Source of the DNA: Chalara sp. BL73
Taxonomy: Eukaryota; Ascomycota; Leotiomycetes; Helotiales
Reading direction: 5' to 3'
Assembly: GCA_918026815.1 (NCBI GenBank)
Contig: CAKJVC010000155.1
Span: 186,001 to 250,000, forward strand
DNA length: 64,000 nt
The notes under the pieces were generated by a model. That model did not search any database. It was given only the letters and a program-made list of their open reading frames with translations, and had not been told where the DNA came from. Made by a program: the position numbers and the translations under genes. Of the stretch, positions 37,095 to 47,689 are shown one piece after another (positions within the stretch are counted from its first letter, which is position 1; each line of letters opens with the position of its first letter).

Positions 37095-37102
37095 CGTGGA
37101 TG

Positions 37103-37573
37103 AAATGACTAATAATCGAGGTCACATGACCATGATGTCACTGTATAAAAATCGTGTCATTGCTATCCTTTGAATGCACGAGTCTTTTGCCTTGTCTAAC
37201 ACTAGTACTCTTTCAGATAAATAATTATGCTAAGCTCCTCATCGACGGTGGAGATGAATATCCATCACGCGGTTTTGAGCTGCCAAGCATACCCAGCGCT
37301 GTCTTCACTGCCATCGAGACTGTCTCACTAGAATTGTGCGCGCTCTACAACTACCAGCGAAACTGAATTACCATCCTTTGGTGAGAATTTGGTGTAAATT
37401 GCTGACATAACGTCCATTTAATCATATCCCCCACTGGTGAACCAAGGGAAATTGACGTAACCGAGCATGTCCCTTAAGTACAGTAAGTGTATAAATATAA
37501 ATCTTGTGCCGGCCACAGAACTACGGCTTCCAGGTTAGCGACCCCGATTAAATCGATACATAGCGTGGAGGAC
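37103..37573. other. Right flank of the island and upstream region of the hydrolase
   Basis: Normal-GC DNA resumes abruptly. A GGTCA-CA-TGACC inverted repeat at about 37119-37130 precedes a TATAAAA box at 37144-37150. An open frame from 37154 to 37366 has no ATG at its start; its second half (reading NNYAKLLIDGGDEYPSRGF onward to a stop at 37364) looks protein-like but matches no family I recognise. It could be a small spliced gene or the 3' remnant of one truncated before the island arose. Confidence 0.4.
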
Positions 37574-38518
37574 ATGGAACTACCTTCAACATACCACTTC
37601 CAAGGCTGGAACATCCGATATAGCCTTGCAGCGCCGAAGGCTCCAGCATCAAATCAGCCACTGAAATATGCCGTCTTCGTCCACGGTACGCCTTGGTCGT
37701 CAGCCATTTTTAGGCCCACAGTCGACGCGCTGCTAGCGAAGGGGTCATACCGGATCCTTGTATACGACCTACCAGGCTACGGGCAATCGCAGGACTTCGA
37801 TCCAGGCAGCAGCACAGGGACAGCGACTGCCGAAGATGGCTTCCCAGGAGACACATCTGTGAAATTCCAGGCTGAGGCCCTGTCGGAACTGCTTAAGCAT
37901 GTGCAGCCAAACGGCAAACACCACCCAGCACCGGCGGTCGTTGCCCATGATATAGCCGGGTCGATCGTATTGCGAGCTCACCTTCTTCATGGCTGCGACT
38001 TCGGGTCCATGATGCTCGTCGATACCAATGCCGTCTTGCCCTGGGGCGACGGGTTTTACGCGCTCGCCCGGTCGGAACCGCATGTGTTTATGAAACTGCC
38101 GCCGGGCATCTTCGAAGCGGTCGTTAGGGCTGTGATCCGGAGTGCGTGTTACAACCCCAAGGTTTTACAGTCTGGTTGGGAGGATATCCTTGCCCGGCCG
38201 TGGGTCGGTAGTCTGTCGGTGGGAGGGCAACGGAGCTTCGTCCGTCAGATCGCACAGGCGAATGATGCGGATGTTAGGGAGATGCTGGATGGTGATTTTT
38301 ACCCGCATGTACGGTGCGATGTGAAGGTCGTATGGGGAGAGCAAGACAAGTGGATCCCGAGAGAGAGGGTGGAGGAGTTGATTGAAAGGCTGGATGGCAG
38401 GATGAAAGAGTGTGCTTTCATTCCTGAAGCTGGTCACCTGGTCATGCTGGATCAGCCTGAAAGGTTCGCTATTGAGGTCTTTGAATGGCTGGCTCGATCT
38501 GGATCGTCTTCTTCATGA
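37574..38518 (+). CDS. Alpha/beta hydrolase with Asp nucleophile (epoxide hydrolase/dehalogenase-like)
   Basis: A single-exon gene of 314 codons from the ATG at 37574 (MELPSTYHFQGWNIRYSLA). The frame is open 29 codons further upstream, but that extension has no conserved character. Landmarks, numbered from this start: FVHGTPW (oxyanion-hole HG at about 37-38), YDLPGYGQS, the nucleophile elbow VVAHDIAGS with Asp at about 126, acid Asp at about 258 in WGEQDKWIP, and base His at about 288 in EAGHLVMLDQPE. Asp at the elbow rather than Ser fits the epoxide hydrolase/haloalkane dehalogenase branch, in which an ester intermediate forms on Asp. The substrate cannot be told. No signal peptide, so probably cytosolic. 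It is the first gene right of the island, about 480 bp from its edge, and shows no stop or AT shift. Confidence 0.85.
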   Translation: MELPSTYHFQGWNIRYSLAAPKAPASNQPLKYAVFVHGTPWSSAIFRPTVDALLAKGSYRILVYDLPGYGQSQDFDPGSSTGTATAEDGFPGDTSVKFQAEALSELLKHVQPNGKHHPAPAVVAHDIAGSIVLRAHLLHGCDFGSMMLVDTNAVLPWGDGFYALARSEPHVFMKLPPGIFEAVVRAVIRSACYNPKVLQSGWEDILARPWVGSLSVGGQRSFVRQIAQANDADVREMLDGDFYPHVRCDVKVVWGEQDKWIPRERVEELIERLDGRMKECAFIPEAGHLVMLDQPERFAIEVFEWLARSGSSSS

Positions 38519-39035
38519 TCCTAAACCCTCGGTGAGCAAAGCAATTATTCACAAGTTAGATAGTACAGCTGTAAATGGGAAAGGATTATAGTAAACTCGT
38601 TGCTAAATGAGTATGAAGTTCTAGATAATTGTGTTTCACATTTTCGTAGCAGGGTGACTCGTTGCAATATGAAGATCGACATTAGTAGCCATCTTTTTCG
38701 TTGCTAGTTCTTGATTGGGCTGGTGTTTTGCCTTGTCTGATATTGCTTCTGGCAATTAAACTATTTCAGGAAGGGCAGTGGCTATAGGAACCTGATCTTC
38801 ATTTGTGGTGTTGGTAATCGCCCATTACAAGGACCGAATCAAGTGACAGAAATCAGGAAATCGAAGATACGTCTTGCACACCAAGTAGGTGAGGGAGAGC
38901 GTACACCGGCATCTGCTCCTCGTGAAAATGAAGATACAACACCGCGTAGTATTCTTCCTTTCTCGTGCTATTTTCGTAATTCATGAACAATGGTATTATT
39001 TCACTTGCTGCAGTTTCAAACTCCTTACCACCGTC
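38519..39035. other. Intergenic, between converging genes
   Basis: Contains the 3' ends of the hydrolase (+) and the following minus-strand gene. No ORF or RNA gene seen. Confidence 0.5.
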
Positions 39036-40260
39036 TTACACCGCCCAGTAGAGGTCAATGCTCACATCCCGTACATTATTTACCCATCCCGGAAAACGTG
39101 CCTTTGCCCACACGGTCACCACATCTCCGACCTCCATATTTCTAACATAATCTCCATTTGCAGTAGCACCGCCACGGCCGACCTCGCGCAGAGCATTGGC
39201 TTCTAGCATCTCTGGATGGATGTGATCATCGCATGACCAAGTAATTGTATATTCTCGACTCTCCCGTGTTGCAGACAGATTGTGTTGAAGGGTGTCGTCA
39301 GAGGAAAGAAGGGGATGGTCAAACTTATAGACTGTTTCTTGCTTTGGAGGGGGTTGTGGGACGGTGTCTGATAACGGGTTCTGTGGAGGAGGCTCGAAGA
39401 CGGGGTCTATTTCTTTGGGCGTGGCAATGGTAGGTGGTTTTATGGTTCGTAAACTACAGACTAGAGGTGGTCGTGAAACATTTGGATTTTCCTGAGGCTC
39501 GTAGAGATCACCGTTAAGTCTAAATTGAGGGAATGGAGCTAACTCCCACGCCTCAAGCAACGTAGCTAGTCCTTTGTCAATGTTTGACGGCCGTACATAT
39601 TAAAGGTCATTACTTACTCTCCTTGGTAGCTGATACCTTCTCTATACCAACATCGAACCAAGTCATCGAACCCCTATAAGTGCCTTGATCATTAGGGTTG
39701 CCTCCCCAACCCTGATCATAACTCTTGAGCCTGAAAACTATTTTCCGGCATGGATACTTATTACGAGGTCGCGACTTCGCGAGCCAGAGTTTGAACACTT
39801 CTTCTGTGGCAGTGTGTGGGACGGTACGCGGTTCTGGCCATGGCTTGGGCTCCATGTATTGATAGGAAATCCTATACTGTGACAACATTTGTCCGGGGTC
39901 CTCGAGTTCCTGATTTGGGACGAAGCCGAGGGGATAAGATCGCAGCTATCCTAAGATCAGTGATGTTGAGAAACAAGAAATATGACGACTCACAATGAAT
40001 TGGTTCTCTCGGTCGCGTCCAGCCATCACGCTACTTGATGTGTTGGTTGTGGTAGAAGTGCGGGGCCAGTATTCTGCGTAGTCGACGATGGTATCGATGA
40101 GCTCGAGAGGGAGGCTAAATTGGTTCAAGAGAAGATCCTTAAATGCAAGCACATCCTCTACGGATGGGCTGTAGCCAAGAGGGTCATCTTTCGTAGGGCT
40201 TGTCATGCTGATTCCAAGCTTTGGGAATGAGTTGTATAGGTTTCGAAAAGCAGAAAACAT
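39036..40260 (-). CDS. Uncharacterised fungal protein, three exons (RSYPLGF / YSPSVEDVLAFKDLLL family)
   Basis: Exons 40260-39994, 39945-39618 and 39565-39036 give 374 residues. Intron 1 (39946-39993, 48 bp) runs from GTGAGT to ATAG and joins ENQFI to LRSYPLGFVP. Intron 2 (39566-39617, 52 bp) runs from GTAAGT to CTAG in phase 1. The start may instead be the ATG at 40206 (MTSPTKDDPLGYSP). The combination of SPSVEDVLAFKDLLLNQF, LPLELIDTIVDYAEYWP, RSYPLGF, HPCRKIVF-like (here YPCRKIVFRLKS), DQGWGG and GTYRGSMTWFDVGIEK recurs in a widespread Pezizomycotina family of unknown function that I know only as hypothetical proteins. The exon 3 part has a Pro-rich linker and ends with WVNNVRDVSIDLYWAV. 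No signal peptide or membrane segment. Confidence 0.82.
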
Positions 40261-40646
40261 GAATTCGCTCTGACAATGCAGAGTTGGTTTATAGATGTGT
40301 CGTCTGTTCCAGGTGGATATCGGATTCTTTCTTTAGTTGACGAGTGCTTTTAGTCCAAACGAATGAACCACCATGATACAGCCTGTGAGCTACGTAATCT
40401 TGACGCATTTGCCACACACCCCAGTTTTGGCTCCCGCAAGTCCTTGGGACGCTAAGGCCTAAACGGCTTAGCATAAGATCTAATCAATAAGTGGATTATA
40501 CTGTCACGTTTTCTTGCGTAATCTTCAAACCCTTCTTGGCGTGGTCCCAGCCGTCTGGTCTGGGTTCGGCTGAACAAATAAGAAATAAAAAAGACATAAC
40601 TCCGAAGCCGGTGTTTCTTCATTCACAACCATACACCCCGACACCC

Positions 40647-42212
40647 ATGATGAACTCAAGCAGGAGTCTTATCGCACCTGCGCGAATATTTTCAGCACCA
40701 TCCAAATATGCTCGAAGATCCTTCAATAATCAACAGCTCGCCGTAACAGCTCCATTATCACGATTACACAATCCAAGGAGATGCTTTCACGAAAATGGCA
40801 AACAAAAGAACACAGCTGCTGGCCTGGCAGAGGCTTCAAACCCTGCCATGGCCTTTCCTTGTCTTGATGCTCTCGAGTCAAGATCTGCTACGCTAGAAGC
40901 TCGTTCTTTATCGAGTGGTCCGGAACCTTCATACACCAGCGGCGCAACACAAACTTACCATTGCCACGATCCTTTAACTCTCGACTGGGGAGGAGTTCTC
41001 CCAGAATTCGACATAGCTTATGAGACTTGGGGAGAACTCAACGCCGACAAGTCTAACGTCATTTTATTACACACTGGCCTTTCTGCTTCCTCGCATGCAC
41101 ATTCCACAGAGCAGAATCCAAAACCAGGATGGTGGGAGAAATTTATTGGACCTGGAGGATGTGTTGATACTGAAAAATACCATGTTATATGTACCAACGT
41201 AATTGGGGGGTGTTATGGCTCTACTGGCCCAAGCAGCATTGATCCGGCAGATGGGAAAAGATATGCTACAAGGTTTCCAATACTGACAATGGAAGATATG
41301 GTTCGCGCGCAATTTCGGCTCCTTGACGGTCTTGGAATCGATAAACTCTACGCTAGTGTGGGAGCGAGTATGGGTGGGATGCAGTCGTTAGCCGCCGGTG
41401 TTCTGTTCCCAGATCGAGTTGGCCGAATTGCGAGCATATCTGGCTGCGCTCGAAGTCATCCCTACAGTATCGCAATGCGACATACGCAGCGACAGGTATT
41501 GATGATGGACCCGAAATGGAACCGAGGATTTTACTACGATAGCGTCCCACCTCATGGGGGTATGAAGCTCGCACGAGAGATTGCGACGGTCACATATCGC
41601 TCAGGGCCCGAGTGGGAACAAAGATTTGGTAGGAGGCGAGCAGATCCCAGCAAGCAGCCCGCACTATGCCCAGATTTCCTCATAGAAACTTATTTGGATC
41701 ATGCTGGCGAAAAATTCTGCCTCGAATATGATGCAAATAGCCTATTGTATGTGAGCAAAGCCATGGATTTGTTTGATCTAGGCGCTTCGAATCAAGCAGC
41801 AAGTGCTGCACGACGTGTCTCTTATGCTCAACGTTTCAAATCTGGGTCAAAGAATGAGAAGGAAGCTGCATTGTGCAGTCTGACACTACCCGATTCGCCA
41901 TATGAGGAACAGCCGGAGTCAAATACTGCAACGGATTTGAATAAGCCGGTAGCTCAAGGCTCGGGGCCACCGGAAGATTTAATCAAGGGGCTGCAAGGCC
42001 TGAAATCCCATCCAGCCTTAATTATGGGTGTGGCAAGCGATATTCTGTTCCCGGCGTGGCAACAAAGAGAAATTGCTGAAACTCTCAGATTAGGTGGAAA
42101 CAGAAATGTCACTCATGTGGAGCTTGGGGAGGATCTGAGTCTCTTTGGGCATGACAGCTTCTTGTTGGATTTAGAGCATATTGGCGGAAATCTACGAAAG
42201 TTTCTAGGATGA
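40647..42212 (+). CDS. cysA: Serine (or homoserine) O-acetyltransferase, CysA/MetX family, mitochondrial type
   Basis: 521 residues from the ATG at 40647. An upstream in-frame ATG at 40491 adds 52 residues that look like leader DNA. The N-terminus ([20 protein letters not shown], then RCFHENG) is rich in Ser, Ala and Arg and low in acid residues, like a mitochondrial presequence. The catalytic domain follows: [49 protein letters not shown], nucleophile Ser 241 in GASMGG, Asp 465 in GVASDILFP and His 502 in FGHDSF. The fold is that of MetX homoserine acetyltransferases, but in Aspergillus nidulans and fission yeast close relatives (CysA, Cys2) acetylate serine for cysteine synthesis, and the length and the C-terminal insertion before the Asp fit CysA better than Met2. 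Substrate is an inference from resemblance. The catalytic triad is complete. Confidence 0.85.
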   Translation: MMNSSRSLIAPARIFSAPSKYARRSFNNQQLAVTAPLSRLHNPRRCFHENGKQKNTAAGLAEASNPAMAFPCLDALESRSATLEARSLSSGPEPSYTSGATQTYHCHDPLTLDWGGVLPEFDIAYETWGELNADKSNVILLHTGLSASSHAHSTEQNPKPGWWEKFIGPGGCVDTEKYHVICTNVIGGCYGSTGPSSIDPADGKRYATRFPILTMEDMVRAQFRLLDGLGIDKLYASVGASMGGMQSLAAGVLFPDRVGRIASISGCARSHPYSIAMRHTQRQVLMMDPKWNRGFYYDSVPPHGGMKLAREIATVTYRSGPEWEQRFGRRRADPSKQPALCPDFLIETYLDHAGEKFCLEYDANSLLYVSKAMDLFDLGASNQAASAARRVSYAQRFKSGSKNEKEAALCSLTLPDSPYEEQPESNTATDLNKPVAQGSGPPEDLIKGLQGLKSHPALIMGVASDILFPAWQQREIAETLRLGGNRNVTHVELGEDLSLFGHDSFLLDLEHIGGNLRKFLG

Positions 42213-44001
42213 AGCAAGGATCAGGGAACAATCCTGAAGCGGACCACGATGAATCTTTTATTCTCCAATGTGCCAAAAAGACTGGGCATATTCGCAAATC
42301 AGTAATCTGCAACAGAAAATCTCTGAAGATTACCACAGCTCTATGTAGCAAAGAGCATTGTACTTGGCATGGAATAGCACCGTTCGAGAGGGCCGAGGTC
42401 ATTTCTCAAGCGACAATTCCCATGAACGACTTTAGGAAGTCCTCATCCCATACTAACAAGAGTCGGCAGGAGATATAGGTTGCGATTTGAACCCGATGTA
42501 CATATAACAAATATCTGGAGCACTAAGTAACATAATTCAATGAATGTTACGACATATCAAGCGATATTATCTCTGTCATCCGCAATCATGGCTATCTTCA
42601 TATATTTTCTTTGTTCAAAGTTTCCGCAGACAAACGGACCGCTTGCGTTCCCTTTTCTTCTTCTACGCATAGCTCGGACGTCCTCTCAAGAATACAAAGT
42701 CATATCCCCCCTTCCTCCCTCACTTTACGCCTCGATACCTAAAATCTATCCTCATTCTAATAAACCAACTATTTCGTAACACCACCCACAGAATCCCACA
42801 ACGGCAACCGCAAGACTCCCCTCCCCCTCTCATCCCTTGCTCACCTGCAAACTTCCACCTTCCCGCCTCCCTCGCCCAATTTCCTCCAAACCCACAAACT
42901 CACCAAAAGCACGTCCCTCTCCGACCTCACCACCCACCTCCCCAGCCTCACCCGTCCACACAGAAACCAAACAACCAATCCTCTCTTCCCAAACACACTA
43001 CGCAGAAGCACACACAGACCCATATCCATATCTACATCCCACAACACCAATAACACCCGAAATCATGGACCCCTGGCCAAGAAACCTCTGGGACCTCTTC
43101 GGGCTCGCGTCGCTATCCGACGGTAACGAACATTCACAATCCACGACAAGAAAGCCTGTTCGTCCCCTCTATTTCTGGCCCTCCATCCAAACCCCTCAAA
43201 GAGAAGGAAAAGGAAGAAAAAAATTCAAAGAGATAAGCAGAAGCTAACGCTAAGCAAATAAAAGACCAAACCAGGCTACGCCCCGTTTCCCCATGGATAC
43301 ATATTAGTCATCATCTGCGGGATTACGGTCGCGGTGCTGGCGTTCGCGGCACGGCATTGTATCCGTGGGTAGAGCCCGCGGAAGCTAAGCGTTTTGCTCG
43401 CGGTGTGAGGATTAAGATTTGCGGTAGGGCGAGCCCACGGGATTGGGGGCGGGGTTTATGGGGTCCGCTTGCTTGCGTAAGATCCCGAGCATATATTATA
43501 CTTTCGGCCTGGGTAGAGATAGATCGGAAGCGTTCTTCATGTATCGCGGTGCTGGCTGGCTCATGGTTCGGAGATTCGGCTGTGATGAGGAGCGTTAGGG
43601 GGGAGGGAGGGGGAGCATGTCCAAACATTGCATTCTTCCTGTGGGTTTTGGGCAAGATGTAGGGGGGCTATGGTTGATGGGTGAAGCATAGGAGATTCTT
43701 GGGCGCCCAGCTCATGTTGAGGTGTCAATCAACCATGAAACATGCTACCCGCACACTAAACGAATCTTCCCCTTTCAAATCGCAGCATGCACGATGAAAT
43801 CTGATAATTCCAATCATTATTTATCTTGCGCGAAAGCTAAGACGCCCATGTTCCTACCATCCCTATCTAAAAGCCCGATGTATAAGATACAAGAAAAAGG
43901 ATTCGTAACCTCATGCATTCATATCCCATAATCCTAAGGCGCCCACCCCTTCTCTTAAAAACGCTTCTGTTCCCAATTTCGGCCTCCATTTGGTCCGTTA
44001 T
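42213..44001. other. Intergenic region with one possible small membrane-protein exon
   Basis: The first 270 bp is likely the 3' untranslated region of the acetyltransferase. Between 42837 and 43247 the plus strand is very C-rich and several frames are open, one ending at the donor-like CGG|TAACG near 43122. A separate short frame at 43271-43372 reads PGYAPFPHGYILVIICGITV, then AVLAFAARHCIRG and stop: a convincing single membrane helix preceded by an acceptor-like CCAG. These could be exons of one small membrane protein, but I could not fix the junctions. The 43357-43662 ORFs on both strands are mutual shadows. Confidence 0.35.
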
Positions 44002-46474
44002 TCAGAGAACGTCTCCAAGCGGTAGCGTGATTGACCTTGCTGATAACGGTGAGACCATATCGTCACCTTCCTCCTCTTTACTGTTCTGTTTTGGGTTCTG
44101 TGCTTTGTCGTTTTTATCACGATCTTCTTGCACATCTTTGGGTTTTGTTAAGCCACCACCGAGTGGTAAGGAGAAGTTTGGCTGTGCTGCCGTTGCTGTC
44201 TGGGGGGAGACTATGTCGTCGTCGACAGGTGTTCCTTTATTGTGCCGTGGGTCATGATCAAGGTCTTGATGCGCATCCGTTTGCCTTGATGGCAAACACG
44301 GCGACTGAATGGAAAGCCTTGGCCTCGGGGCTCTTTTCGTTATATTTGTCTCCTGGGATGAGTAGAGGTCATCCTCTTCTTCGCCTTCGCCGTCTGAGCT
44401 GCTCTCTTCTTTCCCTTCCTGGTCTTTGTAAATCCTACAAGTCGGATCCGGCAGTTCTGCCCTAAGTGACTCCGCTTTGGAAGACATCGCCCTCAAAGAC
44501 CTGGCCATCCTCATTTCCTCTGACGAAACCGATCCTCTGTCCACCTCTTTTCCCTTCTCTCTCCTCTTCTGCGCCTCGACTTCCTCCAGCTCCTCAGCTA
44601 ATCTCCGCAAAACCACCCATGTCCAACTGGGTAGCTCAGATGTTGTCGACAGCACTGTTGACGACCCGTCTCTCCTTTTCGACGCCCGAGAAGCTCTGGT
44701 TCTTGTGGTCCTTGTGGTCCTTGTGGTCCTTGTGGTTCTCATACTCCTGGTATCCTCATCCTTCTCCGAGCATGTCGGAAGCTCATGCCTGATACATGTA
44801 TCAATCTCGCACCGGCATGTCGACCCATCCAGTTCAACAGGAATCTTTGCCAGCAGTTCAAAATGCCGCCGGAGTTGTAGCTGGTGAAGCAATAAGCATT
44901 CCGGGTCGTGATCAAGCTCATTGATATCCGATTCGCCATGTAGCTCCGCTTTGCCTGAGTAGTCGTAATCGCTAGAATCTCTCGACTTTTCCCCGTCTTC
45001 GCTATCCAGTATCTTGACTGCTTTCGACTTTGATTTCTTACGATAAAATAGCCATCCGAGGACGAGAACAATGAGTACAAATACCGTGGAGCCTGCCGCG
45101 ATGCCTCCAATCACTTCAGGTTGCTTTATTGGGTCTAAATTTTGCTTGGAAGGATTGATTTGAGGAATCGTCGTATTCGAAGTTGTATTCGCAGGAATTA
45201 CTGTCGGTTCTACGATAGTGTAAGGTAACCAATTTTGATCGGTGAGGTTCAGCTGGACAATTTTCTTCCCGGAGGAATAGAAGACGGCCGATGAATTCCC
45301 GGTCTTTATAGCCGCGATAGGTGCGTTTGGTTCATCGGCTGCTGGCCAAGTTGAAGCATCCATTGGGGGCTCTGCTGACCAAATTTGACCACCGTCTGTG
45401 GAGCGCATAAACTGAAGTTGCTTATTGGTACCTATGTAGAACAAACAATACCAATCCAAGTGACGCACAGACGCAAATGTTGCATTGGCCAAAGGAAGAA
45501 ATGGTAAATTGGTTCTTTCAGATGCTATTACGAGTCAGATGTCCTGATGTCTTGATCCTAGCCATTTGAGATCGTTGTGGTGCTCAACACTCAGATATGG
45601 ACGACAAATTTCACATACTTGTAGATGTCCACAGTGGACTTGTTTCATTGGTCCAGTTCTTGTAGATGGTGTTTGTGAGCGTTTTGATCTGCCCATTGCT
45701 AATTTGATAAACCATTTGGCTTGAAGGGGCGATAGTTAGATTTGTCCTGATGTATGTTGAAGAGAAGGCATGATTTTCTGTACCCGTTAGGTTTCCGACG
45801 AGCTCTCCATCCGCCCAGTCTGTCAGGGTGCCACCTTCGGAAGTGCTATTAGCAAAAGAGACTTGTCTTATAGAACCATAAACATCTTCGTAGTTGACAC
45901 GAAAGCCACCCCATGTGGAGATTAGGGAAGCTGTAAGCCGTGTATTTTGGTGAGCAGGAACAGTGGTGTTGGCCGTGACATTTCTCTCTTGATAGTTGAC
46001 ACAGAGCCCGGAGGCATAGGAGCACTTGACGACCACTAGCATAACCCCACCCTTCGCTGCTTGATAGAAGAGGTAGCCCTTTTCTCAATCAGACACTGTA
46101 CAGATAGGACAAAAAAGCTCTATAAGACCACTCTCAATAGATTCCTAAAACAAAAAACTTACATATATGCTGAAACTGTTACTATACCCTGCGATAGCAA
46201 CAGCTGTCCCATTTTTGGGAACTGTAGAAACAGGAACGCTCTGTGGGGAGCTATATCCTGTACTCGAGTAGGAATTGCATAGAAATCCGCTTGTAGAGGG
46301 ATCTTGAACGGCAATAATTTGACCTGTTCTGTTGCCGCTAATGGTGTACAAAGCAGCAATGCCTTGTGCAAAAACAAAACTTGGTCCTGCTAACAGAAAC
46401 CACAAAATGAACACGCACAAGGAGCCGAAATACATAGTGATCGACAGTGAAAACTCCAAAAATGACTGAACCAA
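44002..46474 (-). CDS. Single-pass membrane protein with lectin-like (FSL-type) ectodomain
   Basis: Exons 46474-46163, 46078-45619 and 45524-44002 give 764 residues. Intron 1 is 46079-46162 (GTAAGT donor; the acceptor AAAAG is weak, so this border is less sure). Intron 2 is 45525-45618 (GTATGT...ATAG). A signal peptide begins at Met 14 (MYFGSLCVFILWFLLAGPSF) and ends near VFAQ. The ectodomain has repeated short motifs (GYLFYQ, NYQERN, WADGELVG, WTNETSPLW, GGQIWSAEPP) like the beta-propeller of fungal fucose-specific lectins, with many N-glycosylation sites. A membrane helix follows (GGIAAGSTVFVLIVLVLGWL, then FYRKKSK). The cytosolic tail of about 340 residues is acidic and Ser-rich, with a run of Arg-Thr-Thr repeats coded by a 9-bp minisatellite. 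Role is unknown; a surface sensor or adhesin is a guess. Confidence 0.78.
44702..44737. repeat. 9-bp coding minisatellite (CTTGTGGTC)
   Basis: About four copies of CTTGTGGTC lie in the tail exon of the membrane protein and encode Arg-Thr-Thr units on the minus strand. The period is a multiple of three, so copy-number change would keep the frame. Confidence 0.85.
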
Positions 46475-47689
46475 GCAAAGGCAACGACTAGAGAATCTCG
46501 ATGCTTTTCAAGGTGGTAACTCATATTCTAGAGCCAACCATATGTCAGGCGGGATTTTCAGCCCCTTCCAGTCGGAATTAATGCATTCCCACAGCTTGGA
46601 GAATCCACAGAAGAAGGTATTGGGCCTGACCGTGGCAGACTAGGATTCGGACGGAACAGCTCTGCAGAATACTTCTGCTGCGGGAGTAGGAGGCATCAAA
46701 ACTTGGGGTCCTAAGTCGGTCCTTCCATTCAGCTCGACCAATTGAGACTAATTCAATCTCAGAACTCTCCTAGATTGACTGCTCTGCTTGCTTTCATTTG
46801 ATGAATCAAAATAAAGTAGGTGAGTAATCAGCTTGCAGAAGCGAGCCAGATTCTTACTCAGGATTCTTCTAAGCCATAAGATCCCGCTATCAACACGAAA
46901 ATAATGGGTTACCTTGAACATTTGGAGAGATTACTCAGCCCTACCGTTCAGCCCAATATGCAAGAGAAACGTGATCATCCTTCCAGAACGTTGCATTGTG
47001 CGATGTCGTCCAATAAAAACCTCTCGCTTCCGAGAATCAATAGAGTGCACAAATCACACCGAAATTCTTAACCTCAGCTCGCATAATTCAAAGGGTTACA
47101 ATTGGAGTGTAATGAATTCAGATTTAACGTTAAATTTGCAGCGTTTATCGAGATGGTCGATCTTGGCCAATTGGAGAGATTATAAGACTGCTGCTTTGGG
47201 GCGAGAAATCTCACCTGGGGCGGAAGGGGGGCAACCGGCGATTTCTCCTCGCCGGCGTAGCCCGAAAAAATCAGGCTCTTGTCACCGCTCGAAGATGGGA
47301 AAACACGGTACGGCCGCGTTTTCCGCAGCAGTTTGCTTTGTGAGAGCTCAATTTGAGTTGACGCCTAGATAGATCAACTATAATTCGTATCCGCTGTTCA
47401 GCTAGGATGCTAAGGAGTATAAGCGCATGAGCAAGTGCAGTTGCGAAGTCAGATATAACCCAATTGGGTCATCGGTGTATACTCCAGTGCCGATTGAAAA
47501 ATTGCCGACAGTGATGCTGCTTCTGCTTCTTGAACACCGAAACGATCTAGACTAGCAAGGCTTGAGAGTCATGGGTTTCTGCCCTTGCGACTTACCATCC
47601 TCTAGCCTATAATTGCCCTTCTCTCCGTGTGACATTTCAGGCGAGAATCGGTGCAGTCGTTATACTATTCCACCTGATTATTCTAATAC
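46475..47689. other. Intergenic region, no gene supported
   Basis: Upstream of the minus-strand membrane protein and downstream of the 2EXR gene. A 152-codon plus ORF at 46914-47372 has no domain, signal or codon bias that persuades me; its C-terminal half is basic (PRRRSPKKSGSCHRSKMGKH). No RNA gene seen. Confidence 0.45.

Noticed and set aside
46914..47372. 152-codon plus-strand ORF as a gene
   Set aside because: No domain, signal, intron structure or neighbour support. The basic C-terminus reads like chance translation of a GC-rich patch.
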